From assembly GCA_949373085.1 (NCBI GenBank), contig CASICJ010000026.1:1-60293 (forward strand): a stretch of 60,293 nt of DNA, given 5' to 3'. Below the pieces are notes generated by a model that saw only the letters and a list, made by a program, of their open reading frames with translations, did not search any database and had not been told where the DNA came from. The stretch comes from an uncultured Verrucomicrobiales bacterium (GTDB lineage: Bacteria > Verrucomicrobiota > Verrucomicrobiia > Verrucomicrobiales > Akkermansiaceae). This document shows positions 11,275 through 20,629 of this stretch, piece by piece. The number at the start of each line of letters is the position of its first letter. Positions within the stretch are counted from its first letter, which is position 1. Both the position numbers and the translations under genes were made by a program.

Positions 11275-11302
11275 AGGGGCACTCCTTAAAAAGAGTGCCC
11301 CT
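11275..11302 (-). promoter_or_regulatory. Strong 10-bp hairpin between tuf and tRNA-Trp
   Basis: AGGGGCACTC pairs perfectly with GAGTGCCCCT across an 8-base loop, about 60 bases after the tuf stop. In the minus-strand transcript it is not followed by a T-run, so it is not a standard intrinsic terminator for tuf. On the plus strand it is followed by AT-rich sequence but there is no gene to terminate. It may be an RNA processing site separating tuf mRNA from tRNA-Trp, or a 3'-end stabiliser. The role is inference. Confidence 0.55.
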
Positions 11303-11363
11303 ATAAAAACAAGCCAATAGGTCAGCTTTCCACTCGGGAAAGTCAACCGGTCTAAAATCGAAA

Positions 11364-12550
11364 TTACTCCATGATGTCTCCTACGCGGCCCGCACCGACG
11401 GTACGACCACCTTCGCGGATTGCGAAACGCATTGATTTCTCCATCGCGACAGGAGTAATAAGGGTGATGGTAAGGCTCACATTGTCACCAGGCATCACCA
11501 TCTCAACTCCCTCAGGAAGATCGACGGAACCAGTCACATCAGTTGTGCGGAAGTAGAACTGCGGGCGATAGTTCGCGAAAAATGGAGTGTGACGACCACC
11601 CTCATCCTTTGAGAGGACATAAACCTCCGCAGTAAACTTGGTGTGAGGATTCACAGAACCAGGCTTCACGATACACTGGCCCCGCTCAAGATCGTCCTTC
11701 TTAAGTCCACGGACAAGAAGACCGACATTGTCGCCTGCACGACCTTCATCAAGAAGCTTACGGAACATCTCGATGTCAGTAATAGTGGTCTTCTGAGTGT
11801 CGCGAATACCCACGATCTCGACTTCCTCCATCTTCTTGACGATTCCACGCTCGATACGGCCGGTAGCAACGGTTCCACGACCTTCGATCGAGAACACGTC
11901 CTCAACTGGCATGAGGAAATCCAGATCAACAGGACGCTCTGGCTCCGGAATGTAGGTGTCGACAGCCTCCATAAGTTTTAAGATAGCCTCTTTCTGAGCA
12001 GCATCACCTTCGAGAGCCTTGAGGGCTGAGCCTTTGACAACCGGGATATCGTCGCCGGGAAATTCATACTGACTGAGAAGCTCGCGCACCTCCATCTCGA
12101 CGAGCTCAAGAAGCTCTTCGTCGTCGACCTGGTCAGTCTTGTTCAGGAAAACTACAAGTGCAGGCACATCCAACCTGGCGGGCAAGCAGGATGTGCTCAC
12201 GAGTCTGAGGCATTGGGCCAGTCAGCTGCGGAGACCACAAGAATACGCTCCGTCCATTTGGGCTGCACCAGTGATCATGTTCTTTACGTAGTCAGCGTGA
12301 CCTGGGCAGTCAACGTGAGCGTAGTGACGATTTTCGGTCTCATACTCAACGTGAGCAGTGGAGATGGTGATACCACGCTCCTTCTCCTCAGGAGCGGCGT
12401 CGATTTCATCATAAGCCTTCGCTTCACCACCCTTGACTCGGCGAGCATAGTAGTGATAGCTGCGGTGAGGGTGGTTTTACCGTGGTCAACGTGACCGATG
12501 GTGCCGACGTTGACGTGAGGTTTGTTCCGTTCGAACTGTTCTTTGGCCAT
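11364..12550 (-). CDS. tuf: Elongation factor Tu (reading frame broken by four indels)
   Basis: EF-Tu delivers aminoacyl-tRNA to the ribosome as a GTPase. The N-terminal part starts at 12550 with the P-loop GHVDHGKTT; the C-terminal part from about 12167 to 11364 holds NKTDQ and domains 2 and 3, ending in [10 protein letters not shown]. Between them the frame changes several times. One base is missing near 12440-12442. Single extra bases appear near 12245, 12220 and 12168. After correcting these, every residue fits EF-Tu ([21 protein letters not shown], then [29 protein letters not shown]) and the product is 394 residues, the family norm. Conservation between the breaks argues for sequence errors rather than a pseudogene. 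It lies between tRNA-Thr and tRNA-Trp. Confidence 0.93.
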
Positions 12551-12592
12551 TGTATTGGTTGATTAGTTTGAGCTGTTTTGTCGCTCCCATCC

Positions 12593-12668
<76 letters not shown>

Positions 12669-12781
12669 AGAACCAGAGAGTTAATGTGAATGCGTTCAGA
12701 AGTGAGTTGAGGGGAGGAAGGAACGCTATCTTATTGTGCGTCCCTCGGTCTCATCTCGCCCAGCTGCCGAAAGCGGGGCGC

Positions 12782-12809
12782 AAACTAGCAAAGTCGATCA
12801 CACTGTCAA
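12782..12809 (-). promoter_or_regulatory. Likely sigma-70 promoter of the tRNA-Thr/tuf operon
   Basis: On the minus strand a perfect -35 box TTGACA (12804-12809) is followed after 16 bases by TAGTTT (12782-12787), a partial -10 match. Next comes a very G/C-rich discriminator (GCGCCCCGC). Such a discriminator is typical of stable-RNA promoters under stringent control. It lies about 115 bases upstream of tRNA-Thr with no other gene between, so it probably drives the block. The start site itself is inferred. Confidence 0.55.
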
Positions 12810-12888
12810 AAGTATTTTCAAAAGAAAGTTTTTTTCCAATGAATCCATTATTCTAGGGGGTTTCAGGAGTATCAACTCCTTTCAAAAC

Positions 12889-13692
12889 CTATCCGTTCGA
12901 CCTTTCTTCTTTAATCAAACGCGAGAAGCGCTCGATCAAAGTGGACTTACCTGACTCTTCGTCTACCCCGACTATGACACCACACAGCCGCACAGGACCT
13001 TTTGCCACTGGAAATCGCGTAGGAAGCCCAGTCCGAAAACGCCATACTACTGATTCCACCTCGCGTCCCAGAACCGAAGCATCCGGCCCACACATTCCAG
13101 CATCTGTCAAAAAAGCCGTTCCTCCGGGAAAAATCTGTTCATCAGCCGTTTGGACATGGGTGTGAGTCCCCACGACAAGAGAAACCTTGCCATCGAGAGC
13201 TCGCCCCATCGCAATTTTTTCGCTGGTCGCCTCTGCGTGAAAATCAACCACTACTATCTTTGCCCCATCTTTCTTCAATCGAGATATCTCAGCCTCCAGT
13301 AAAGGCAGAGGATTTTCTAGTGGAGGGCTCATAAAGGTCCTTCCCATCGCATTCAGAACCGCCACCTTCCCCTTTGCTGTCTCCAAAACCACCGAGCCTG
13401 CACCAGGCGCGTCGACAAAATTAATGGGCCTAAGCAAGCGGGGCTCGGTCGGAAAATAATCGAAGATCTCGCGCTGATCCCAAGCATGATCCCCCGTCGT
13501 AACGACGGCAGCTCCGGCACGGAGCAAATCAATGCAGATCTTCGGAGTAATTCCACGCCCTCCGGCCGAGTTCTCCCCGTTTACAATCATAAAATCGATC
13601 TCATACTCCTTCTTAATCCCTGCCAAATTATCAATTACCGCGCTCCGCCCCGGGGAACCCACAATATCTCCTAAAAATAAAATCTTCATCAT
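12889..13692 (-). CDS. YmdB-family metallophosphoesterase (TIGR00282)
   Basis: The 267-residue product matches the YmdB/TIGR00282 family, metal-dependent phosphodiesterases; B. subtilis YmdB hydrolyses 2',3'-cyclic nucleotides. Metal-ligand motifs are in order: LFLGDIVG near the start, NGEN at about residue 39, TGDHAWDQ at about 66, VDFHAEATSEK at about 150 and VGTHTHVQTAD at about 175. The length equals the family norm. Two adjacent ATG codons (13692, 13689) are possible starts. The gene lies 203 bases before the tRNA-Thr end on the same strand and seems independently transcribed. The physiological role in this organism is unknown. Confidence 0.9.
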   Translation of the reverse strand: MMKILFLGDIVGSPGRSAVIDNLAGIKKEYEIDFMIVNGENSAGGRGITPKICIDLLRAGAAVVTTGDHAWDQREIFDYFPTEPRLLRPINFVDAPGAGSVVLETAKGKVAVLNAMGRTFMSPPLENPLPLLEAEISRLKKDGAKIVVVDFHAEATSEKIAMGRALDGKVSLVVGTHTHVQTADEQIFPGGTAFLTDAGMCGPDASVLGREVESVVWRFRTGLPTRFPVAKGPVRLCGVIVGVDEESGKSTLIERFSRLIKEERSNG

Positions 13693-13813
13693 GATTTGCC
13701 GGGGTCATCCTAATTGAAGCTCCCAGCCCTGAAAAGCTTTGCATCAATGAAAGATATGCTGAGACCCTGTCTTTTGGGTTGCAGGTCTCATCTGATTAGC
13801 GACCTTGATAAGG

Positions 13814-14998
13814 ATGAGTTCCCAACCTCCAACCGCGCTCAAGAACTTCCGGTGGCTTCTCATTGCGATTCCCATTTTTCTGTTGATCACGGTCGGAGTT
13901 TATCTCATCCGGAAACCTCCCAACACAAAAATTCCGCCCCGGTCCTCTGGCCATCCGGCTCCTTCCAAATCGACAAACCTCGCCCCGCTCGCTCTATCAC
14001 CAGACTGGTCAAAGCTCGACCGATTCCAAAATATCATTTCAAAAGAAACATTCCTCAATCGCCTCGAGAAAATTTACACAAAAGATTCCACTTGGAAGAA
14101 ATGGATCACAATCGACGACGCCAATAACAAAGCTTTTTTTGGAAACTATCAGCTCGTATTCTCTCCTCAGGACAAACGCCCGCCAGGATCCCTATTTGAG
14201 TGGAAAACCCGCGCCGACCTTTCCGACGATCGCGCACGCCCGCTTGAAGATCTTATCATCGCTATCGACCCTGGCCATATCGGCGGGGATTTCGCAAAAA
14301 TCGAAGAACGTGAACACAATCACGATGACCTCACGATTCGAGAAGGGACGATGACCCTTGAAACAGCCCTTATCCTCAAGCCGCTCCTCGAAAAACTAGG
14401 TGCCTCGGCCATTCTGGTCCGCTCAAAACTGGAACCTATTACAAAAAACCAGGCTCAAGATTTCGCAGACCCTAGACTCTTCTATCGAACATCTGAAATC
14501 CGTGCTCGAGCTAATGTCATTAATCAAACTATCAAACCCGACCTTGTCATCTGCCTTCACTTCAACGGTACTGGATCAAAAAAACTCATCCCAGATCAAC
14601 ATTTCCACATCATCATCAACGGAACCTATACCAAAGGTGAACTCGCCCACGAAGATGAACGATTCGAAATGCTTCAACGACTGCTCTCCGGCACAATAAC
14701 CGAAGAAATTCCCCTCGCCCGAGAGGTCGCGGCATCATTTAATCAACGCACCAAACTCCCAGCTTATCGCTATCCGAATTCATCGCGCGCTTCCCAAAAT
14801 CTAGCCAATCACCCCAACCTCTGGGCACGTAATCTCCTAGCAAACAGACTGTACCAATGCCCAGTGATTTTTATAGAACCCTACGTGATGAATAGCATTC
14901 CTTTTGTTTCTCGCTATCGAAAAAACCGCGAGGGAATTTTTAAAGAATACGCGCAAGCAGTTGCCGATGGTGTCGCCCGCCACTACTCTTTCAAATGA
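13814..14998 (+). CDS. N-acetylmuramoyl-L-alanine amidase (Amidase_3), membrane-anchored
   Basis: This enzyme cleaves the amide bond between muramic acid and the peptide stem of peptidoglycan. The 394-residue product starts with one membrane span (about residues 14-33), so the catalytic domain should be periplasmic. The zinc ligands of the Amidase_3 fold are visible: DPGH (His155), Glu177 or Glu183 in the REGTMTLE segment, and CLHFNG (His249). A C-terminal EPYVMN segment would hold the catalytic glutamate. A TTG at 13805 in the same frame is a weaker alternative start. It is the first gene of a four-gene envelope operon; its stop overlaps the next start by four bases. Confidence 0.88.
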   Translation: MSSQPPTALKNFRWLLIAIPIFLLITVGVYLIRKPPNTKIPPRSSGHPAPSKSTNLAPLALSPDWSKLDRFQNIISKETFLNRLEKIYTKDSTWKKWITIDDANNKAFFGNYQLVFSPQDKRPPGSLFEWKTRADLSDDRARPLEDLIIAIDPGHIGGDFAKIEEREHNHDDLTIREGTMTLETALILKPLLEKLGASAILVRSKLEPITKNQAQDFADPRLFYRTSEIRARANVINQTIKPDLVICLHFNGTGSKKLIPDQHFHIIINGTYTKGELAHEDERFEMLQRLLSGTITEEIPLAREVAASFNQRTKLPAYRYPNSSRASQNLANHPNLWARNLLANRLYQCPVIFIEPYVMNSIPFVSRYRKNREGIFKEYAQAVADGVARHYSFK

Positions 14999-15810
14999 AA
15001 ACATCTCTACTCATCGCCGGCGCCGGTTACTTGGGCTCCGAGATCGCAAATCTAGCCACTGGTTATCGGGTCACTACCTCCACCAAATCGGGTGGAAATG
15101 GCCACGAAGCATGCGACCTTTCGTCCATCGAACAAGTCTCTAAACTCTCAAAAAAGATCCCAAATCCGGAATTCATCGTACATTGCGCTTCATCAGGACG
15201 TGGCGGAGTAGAAGCTTACCGCGCCGTTTTTGTGGAAGGAGCTCAAAATCTTCTCCGATTCTTTCCGAACAGCCACCTTATTCTAACTTCATCCACCTCG
15301 GTTTACCACCAGACCGATGGCTCGGACGTTGATGAACTCTCGACGACCTATCCCATCCGCGAAACTTCTCAACTTCTGCTTGAAGCCGAGCAAATCGTCC
15401 TTGAGTCCAACGGAGCCGTAGCACGCCTTGCCGGACTTTACGGACCTGGACGCAGCGTCGTCCTTCGAAAATTTCTGGACGGTTCCGCAGCAATTGAGGA
15501 GTCCGGTCAACGTATCTTGAATCAAATACATGTCCAGGATGCCGCCCTCGCCACTCTTCATCTTGCCAACCAAAAACTTTCAGGCATTTTTAACGTCACA
15601 GACGATCATCCAAGCTCACAGCTGAAGTGCTATCAGGAACTCGCTAATTATTTCGACAAGCCTCTTCCGCCAACCGGCAAAAAAAACACCTCACGGAAAA
15701 GAGCTTGGACCCATAAAAGAGTCCTGAATCGTAAGATCCGTGAAACAGGCTGGGAGCCCATTTTCCCTCGTTATTTCGACGCACTCGACAGCCTGACATC
15801 CGCCTTATAA
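14995..15810 (+). CDS. NAD-dependent epimerase/dehydratase family protein (extended SDR)
   Basis: The 271-residue product has an N-terminal Rossmann motif GAGYLGSEIA (about residues 9-18), a conserved TSSTSVYH segment (about residues 98-105) and a C-terminal substrate domain. It resembles the YeeZ-like group of atypical SDRs. The canonical YxxxK is not evident; the usual position reads SQLLLEAE, so catalysis may differ or be lost. It overlaps the amidase by ATGA (14995-14998), so the two are translationally coupled. The substrate is unknown; a nucleotide sugar is possible given the envelope operon. Confidence 0.75.
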   Translation: MKTSLLIAGAGYLGSEIANLATGYRVTTSTKSGGNGHEACDLSSIEQVSKLSKKIPNPEFIVHCASSGRGGVEAYRAVFVEGAQNLLRFFPNSHLILTSSTSVYHQTDGSDVDELSTTYPIRETSQLLLEAEQIVLESNGAVARLAGLYGPGRSVVLRKFLDGSAAIEESGQRILNQIHVQDAALATLHLANQKLSGIFNVTDDHPSSQLKCYQELANYFDKPLPPTGKKNTSRKRAWTHKRVLNRKIRETGWEPIFPRYFDALDSLTSAL

Positions 15811-15834
15811 GATTTTAACAAGCTGTAATTAGGG

Positions 15835-16170
15835 TTGCTGATCCTAGCCATAATCGCCGGGTATATTTTGCAGCACGGCTGGCCAGAACAATGGCATCCT
15901 CTCTTAAGGATTTCCCTCAGCACCTCTCTTCTCGTTGGGGCCTTCTCCTTCTGGGGCCACTGTAAGAGGCCCACATCAACACTCGCTAAACCCGCCCGAA
16001 AACCTAAAATTCTCGACTATCTCGCTATCAGCCTAGCCGTTCTTCTTGTCGAATGCTTTTTTCTAATCTTCTTTACGATCACTCTTGAAAACAGACTGTT
16101 GCGCTTTTTGAATTCAAGAATCAGACTTTCGCTTGCCAGTGACAAGCGATTGGCCACACTTGCTAGATGA
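15835..16170 (+). CDS. Small hypothetical membrane protein
   Basis: This 111-residue product, from a TTG start, has two or three hydrophobic spans: residues 1-11, about 26-42 (LLRISLSTSLLVGAFSFWG) and about 61-80 (LAISLAVLLVECFFLIFFTI). It has no recognised domain. Its stop overlaps the ATG of the carboxypeptidase gene (ATGA at 16167-16170), which supports it being a real gene translated in the same operon. The start is uncertain. A role in envelope metabolism is inferred only from context. Confidence 0.6.
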   Translation: MLILAIIAGYILQHGWPEQWHPLLRISLSTSLLVGAFSFWGHCKRPTSTLAKPARKPKILDYLAISLAVLLVECFFLIFFTITLENRLLRFLNSRIRLSLASDKRLATLAR

Positions 16171-17030
16171 ACCTTAGAGAGATTGCTCTCACCTCCAGCG
16201 CCTGTTTTTTTGTCGCTTGTAGTCCGAGCGAAACTCCACAGCAAGTGGCACCACCAGTGAACATTCAGCCGATTGTTGTTCGTCCCAACCTTCCATCGAT
16301 CGCTACTTCCTCAATCAAAGCAAAAAGTGCAATCGTAATTGACACCCTAACTGGGCGCATTCTCTTTCAAAAGAATGCACGCACGCCACGAGCCGTTGCC
16401 AGCACCCAAAAGCTTCTAACCGCACTTTGCGTCTACCGTGCCGGCCCACTCAGCGATCCAGTCACTGTTCAATCTACTGACACCAAGGTTGAACCCACGA
16501 AAATTTACGTGAGCGCAGGCGAAAACTACACACGTCAAACCCTCGTCAAAGCACTCCTCGTAAAATCTGGAAATGACGTTGCAAGAGTTCTAGCTCGAGA
16601 CGTCGCTGGCTCCCAATCAGCATTTGTGAACTACATGAACCGAACGGCTCGCTCGCTTGGAATGACCCAGTCTAATTTTAAAAACCCCCATGGGCTCACC
16701 GAGAAAGGCCAGTTTTCCACCGCTCTTGATATCGCCATCCTCGCGCGGGAAATCACCAAAATCCCCTTCTATCGTCAGTGTATGCAAACCAAGGAATACA
16801 CCTTCACTTTCCCAGATGGCCGCACCAAGATTCTCAAAAACACCAATAAGATTCTTAAACGCCTTCCTTACTGCACGGGCATGAAAACCGGTTACACCTC
16901 CGCCGCCGGGCGCTGCCTCGTCTCATCAGGAGTCCACCGTGGTAAGGCTGTCATCGTCGTTACCCTCGGGTCAACAAGTCCAGAAATCTGGAATGACTCT
17001 GAAAAGCTTCTAAAATGGGCTCTGGAATAA
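16167..17030 (+). CDS. D-alanyl-D-alanine carboxypeptidase (penicillin-binding, peptidase S11), lipoprotein
   Basis: This enzyme trims the terminal D-Ala from peptidoglycan pentapeptides. The 287-residue product has all three serine-active-site motifs: SxxK as STQK (Ser79-Lys82), SGN in LLVKSGND (about residue 134) and KTG in GMKTGYTS (about residue 239). The N-terminus ends in FFVAC, so Cys18 may be a lipidation site, which would make this a lipoprotein rather than the usual C-terminally anchored PBP5 type. The C-terminal beta domain of PBP5 is absent. It closes the amidase operon and is convergent with the PVC haem-protein gene, with only two bases between stop codons. Confidence 0.9.
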   Translation: MNLREIALTSSACFFVACSPSETPQQVAPPVNIQPIVVRPNLPSIATSSIKAKSAIVIDTLTGRILFQKNARTPRAVASTQKLLTALCVYRAGPLSDPVTVQSTDTKVEPTKIYVSAGENYTRQTLVKALLVKSGNDVARVLARDVAGSQSAFVNYMNRTARSLGMTQSNFKNPHGLTEKGQFSTALDIAILAREITKIPFYRQCMQTKEYTFTFPDGRTKILKNTNKILKRLPYCTGMKTGYTSAAGRCLVSSGVHRGKAVIVVTLGSTSPEIWNDSEKLLKWALE

Positions 17031-17032
17031 CG

Positions 17033-20000
17033 CTATTTCCGCACCGCCTGGTATCGCCCTTCGATATGCAGTGTCTCACCCTTCAAAACGTGTGTGTAAC
17101 CACCCTCAAGAACTGCTGAGTCTTTCGTTGCAGCCTGAACGCGCTTGATCCAAACCATCTCGCCTCCATTGCGCAAGATGCACCGTCCATCAGAAAGGAA
17201 TTCGCGAGTGTAATTGCCAGCGTAAGACCACTTTCCTAACAACACATGACCTTTCATATCCACGGGCTTGGGAGCGGGAGGAGGATTCCCGATATCAACC
17301 TCCAACTTGGTTTCAAACGGAGGCAAGATTCGCAACCGCATATTTTTAAATTCAATTGGAGCGCCCTCTGATTCAAGACAGAGATAACCGGCAGCCGGAC
17401 TAATCTCCTCTCCCCCTGAAACCTCTTCCCCATTCACCCAAAGCCGAACCTCCCCTTCGATGGCTCTTATATAGTAATGATTCCATTCGTTGATTCCTTT
17501 TGTCCTATCCTTTGAAGGAAAGCTCCGCCTGCCGTTTGGCGCCACTGGAGGAAAGGGTTTCATTTCGATAGGGCCCACCGGAAAAACATCACCGTGACTC
17601 GTGAACCAATCGCCCTTTTTCTTATACTGAGCCTCATAAATCTCTTTGTATCCCAGATCGAGAACTTGCACTTCAATTCCATGAGGTAAGGCACCCTTAC
17701 CGGCCATCAATCGATTAACAGACTGCGGAGTGGCCCAAACAAAGACCCCGGAATTCCCCCCCTTCTTCTTGTGCATCCATTCGCAAGAAAACTCAAAATT
17801 CGTCAGCGGCTTCCGATAACGGATCACGCCAGTCGGGCTACCGGTGCACCAGGCATGGCTCCCTTCCCATTTCCAGGTATCAGCACGGCAGTTCACGTTC
17901 AGAAAATCCTCGCCAGTCAACTCAACCCACCCCGGCCCCTCACCACGACTAAACTTTGGCTCCATCTTCACAACCAATCCGCTATCAACTTCGCCTGCGA
18001 TATCGCTCATCAAGTATGCCGCAATGTCGCGCACGTCTTGATTTTTAAGCCCCATCGCAGAAGCAGAAGGCATCCATGAATGATCTTTAAGATACTCAAT
18101 TTTCGCGTGTGGTCGGCGATGCGGCACTTTCAAAGTCACCCCACCCATCGTCTTCACCCGAATCGCTCCAGCATGCCAACTGTAACCTCTTGAGACTCCT
18201 TCGAGGCGATATCCACTCTGCGTGACCACCAGCGGTTTGTCATATCCATGTGCCAATTCAGCCGACGGATCGACTATCGCCCGAATCACCTCTTTGATAT
18301 CCCTTACTTGCCCCCAGTTCGTCAAATCTGGACCAAACGGCGTGCCGGCTCCACCGATCTGATGGCACACCATGCAAAGAGCTGCTCTGCTTCGCCCGTT
18401 CCCTGCCTCAGGCTTTAACGAAGCAATCTCATCAATCGAACCAAGCTCGGTGGGAATACCAAATTTCGTTGGAAAGAGATAACTCTGCGTCAGAGGAACC
18501 GGATCGGGATCGCTAATATCCTTCTCGATAAACTCCTTAATAATTGTCTGGTAATCCTCGCCTTTAAAGGCCTCGTATTCCTCAAACTTTTTCATAAAGT
18601 TTAAATTCCGATTTCTCTCTTCATCAGAATAACAGAGCGCAAACGTGTAAGCTAATCGCCGAAAGGTCTCCACATCGATCTTCTTCGCCATTATACAGTC
18701 AGCCAGATCAGCCAGAGCCCCTGGACTCCGGATCCGCCATGCCAAATTCATTTGCCGCTCATTCCAAACCTTCGGATCAGGCTGCTGAGGCTTCACCAAC
18801 ACGTCATAAACTTTCTCCAGATAGTCATCGCTAACCGCACCAAGCGCCTCGAGATACCAGCGGTTCTTCCCGTCGTATCCCATAATTAACTTTTTCAAGG
18901 GCTCCCGAACATCCTGCCACTCCATACCCCGCATCATTGCCAAAACCTCTCGCCTAATTGCCGCAGAAGGATCCCTTACCATCTTCTCAACGATTGCAGC
19001 AACCGGCATCTTCTCCGAAAACCTAAGTGCCCTGATCGCGACCATCCGCATTTGCTCATCATTCGATTTCAATATTTCTTTTACGAAACTAGCACCCAGA
19101 CCGTTTTTCAAACGAGCCATCAAAAACAAGCCCCGCGCCACATAGTAATGGTTGCCCTCATTGGCTGTCAAAAACGCTGTAAGCTCTTCGAAAACTTTCT
19201 CTTGCTTGCTCAGCCGATCCTGGGCCACCCACCGAACTCCCGGAGCCGGACTCTTCAAAGCTTCCAGTAATCCTGCCGTCGTCGAGAAATCCAATTTCGG
19301 TAACATTACCTTGGCATCCTTCTTCGCGATTCGAAAAATCCCACCCAGGGCATTACCCGATCCTCGTGCATTAGTATGCGAATTCCAGTCGCTCACAAAC
19401 AAAGCTCCATCGGTTCCTGCCACCACATCCGAAGGCAAAAATCCGGACGCCGCCTTATTCTTTGACCGACGATCTGTCGCGAAGAATGACTTATCCAGAT
19501 TCCCCAACTCAATCTGCGCATCCTGGCGCTTCAAATCAAAAGCAAAGACAGCACGATGCACTGTCTCACAAACCAAGTAATTCCCGCGATACTCCTTCCC
19601 CAACTCATCCCCCTCGATAAAATAATCCCCCGTTGGGGCTCCCGGCCCCCAAAGATTTCCCGGCGGACTGACCCCCGGAAAATGCTCTCGCCAGTGTCCC
19701 TCGTCACGACGTAGCGATGACTTAGAATGCCGCTCATAGGCATCATTCATAATCTTGGCAGTCACCGTCTTTTTTTCCCAACTCTTCGCTGAGTCCTCCC
19801 AAGAGCGGTTACCATCTTCCAACGCAGCATAGCCAAAGTTCGAGTGCTCCATCACCCAAGCTACCCGTGCGTGAGCCGGATCATCATTGTCGGCCTGTAA
19901 GACATCTCCAAAGGAAGTCACCGACATAGCATGCGCATTACGGGAATTCTGAAAAACAACCTCCGCTCCACTGCCATCCGAGTTCATTCGAAGCCCAAAC

Positions 20001-20629
20001 CCACCCACATAAATCCGTCCATCAAAACTTTGTTTACCAATGCTTTGCGGGTTCTGGCTGTAATACGAACTCGCGCGGATCTCACGCCCATCCGCCATGG
20101 TGACATCGGCTCCAATGTTGCCATGATTGACATACCACTTCCCGCTCGGACCCGGGACCACCGCATGCAGCGCATGATCATGGTTCCGCCCATGAAACCC
20201 ATTCGCTATGATTTCCTCTTTGTCGACTTTAGGATCAAAAAAATCATCTCGATTAACGTCCGTATAAACATGGATATTTGGAGCCATCGAAACAACGATT
20301 TTATTGTCAAAAACGCTGATCCCCATCGGTTTTGAGCTAAAGGTCGGTCCGAATTCTTTAACCGAATCTGCTTTCCCATCGCGATCGGTATCTTCAAGGA
20401 TCTTGATACGTGCATTCTTTTCTCCTGACCCCTGCAAATCTTCCGTCACCCAAACCCGACCTCTAGCATCCACATCCATCGCCACCGGACTATGTAACAA
20501 CTCCATTCCCGCCCAAAGCTTTGCTTCTAATCCTGGCGCTACGGTAAAGCTTTCAAGCATCGTCTTTTGTTCAGCAACCACAAAACTCCCCAGCAATGTG
20601 CTAAAGAGGATGTAGGGACACAGCTTCAT
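17033..20629 (-). CDS. Giant PVC-type haem-binding protein with propeller, HEAT, CxxCH and DUF1080 domains
   Basis: The ATG at 20629 was chosen because it gives a signal peptide (MKLCPYILFSTLLGSFVVAEQ); the open frame begins 93 bases earlier. The 1198-residue exported product has a membrane-bound-dehydrogenase-like beta-propeller (about residues 25-460, with a DTDRDGKADS calcium-like loop), HEAT-like repeats (about 470-690), and a c-type cytochrome domain with one CxxCH (CMVCH, residues 752-756). A DUF1080 (3-keto-glycoside hydrolase-like/concanavalin-like) domain follows at about 890-1095, then a short C-terminal beta domain. This architecture is typical of Planctomycetes and Verrucomicrobia and is linked by inference to glycan or glycoside oxidation. 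No specific substrate can be stated. Confidence 0.85.
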   Translation of the reverse strand: MKLCPYILFSTLLGSFVVAEQKTMLESFTVAPGLEAKLWAGMELLHSPVAMDVDARGRVWVTEDLQGSGEKNARIKILEDTDRDGKADSVKEFGPTFSSKPMGISVFDNKIVVSMAPNIHVYTDVNRDDFFDPKVDKEEIIANGFHGRNHDHALHAVVPGPSGKWYVNHGNIGADVTMADGREIRASSYYSQNPQSIGKQSFDGRIYVGGFGLRMNSDGSGAEVVFQNSRNAHAMSVTSFGDVLQADNDDPAHARVAWVMEHSNFGYAALEDGNRSWEDSAKSWEKKTVTAKIMNDAYERHSKSSLRRDEGHWREHFPGVSPPGNLWGPGAPTGDYFIEGDELGKEYRGNYLVCETVHRAVFAFDLKRQDAQIELGNLDKSFFATDRRSKNKAASGFLPSDVVAGTDGALFVSDWNSHTNARGSGNALGGIFRIAKKDAKVMLPKLDFSTTAGLLEALKSPAPGVRWVAQDRLSKQEKVFEELTAFLTANEGNHYYVARGLFLMARLKNGLGASFVKEILKSNDEQMRMVAIRALRFSEKMPVAAIVEKMVRDPSAAIRREVLAMMRGMEWQDVREPLKKLIMGYDGKNRWYLEALGAVSDDYLEKVYDVLVKPQQPDPKVWNERQMNLAWRIRSPGALADLADCIMAKKIDVETFRRLAYTFALCYSDEERNRNLNFMKKFEEYEAFKGEDYQTIIKEFIEKDISDPDPVPLTQSYLFPTKFGIPTELGSIDEIASLKPEAGNGRSRAALCMVCHQIGGAGTPFGPDLTNWGQVRDIKEVIRAIVDPSAELAHGYDKPLVVTQSGYRLEGVSRGYSWHAGAIRVKTMGGVTLKVPHRRPHAKIEYLKDHSWMPSASAMGLKNQDVRDIAAYLMSDIAGEVDSGLVVKMEPKFSRGEGPGWVELTGEDFLNVNCRADTWKWEGSHAWCTGSPTGVIRYRKPLTNFEFSCEWMHKKKGGNSGVFVWATPQSVNRLMAGKGALPHGIEVQVLDLGYKEIYEAQYKKKGDWFTSHGDVFPVGPIEMKPFPPVAPNGRRSFPSKDRTKGINEWNHYYIRAIEGEVRLWVNGEEVSGGEEISPAAGYLCLESEGAPIEFKNMRLRILPPFETKLEVDIGNPPPAPKPVDMKGHVLLGKWSYAGNYTREFLSDGRCILRNGGEMVWIKRVQAATKDSAVLEGGYTHVLKGETLHIEGRYQAVRK

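Noticed and set aside
11098-11346. Minus-strand ORF of 82 codons across tRNA-Trp
   Set aside because: Its middle is translated tRNA sequence (AQLVEHRFPKPRVAGSS), a well-known artefact; the true secE start is 11144.
11364-12550. tuf as a true pseudogene
   Set aside because: Residues between the indels are perfectly conserved; decay would also bring substitutions. Sequence error is more likely.
13714-14127. Plus-strand ORF of 137 codons overlapping the amidase start
   Set aside because: It overlaps the amidase in another frame and has no signal, motif or conserved pattern.
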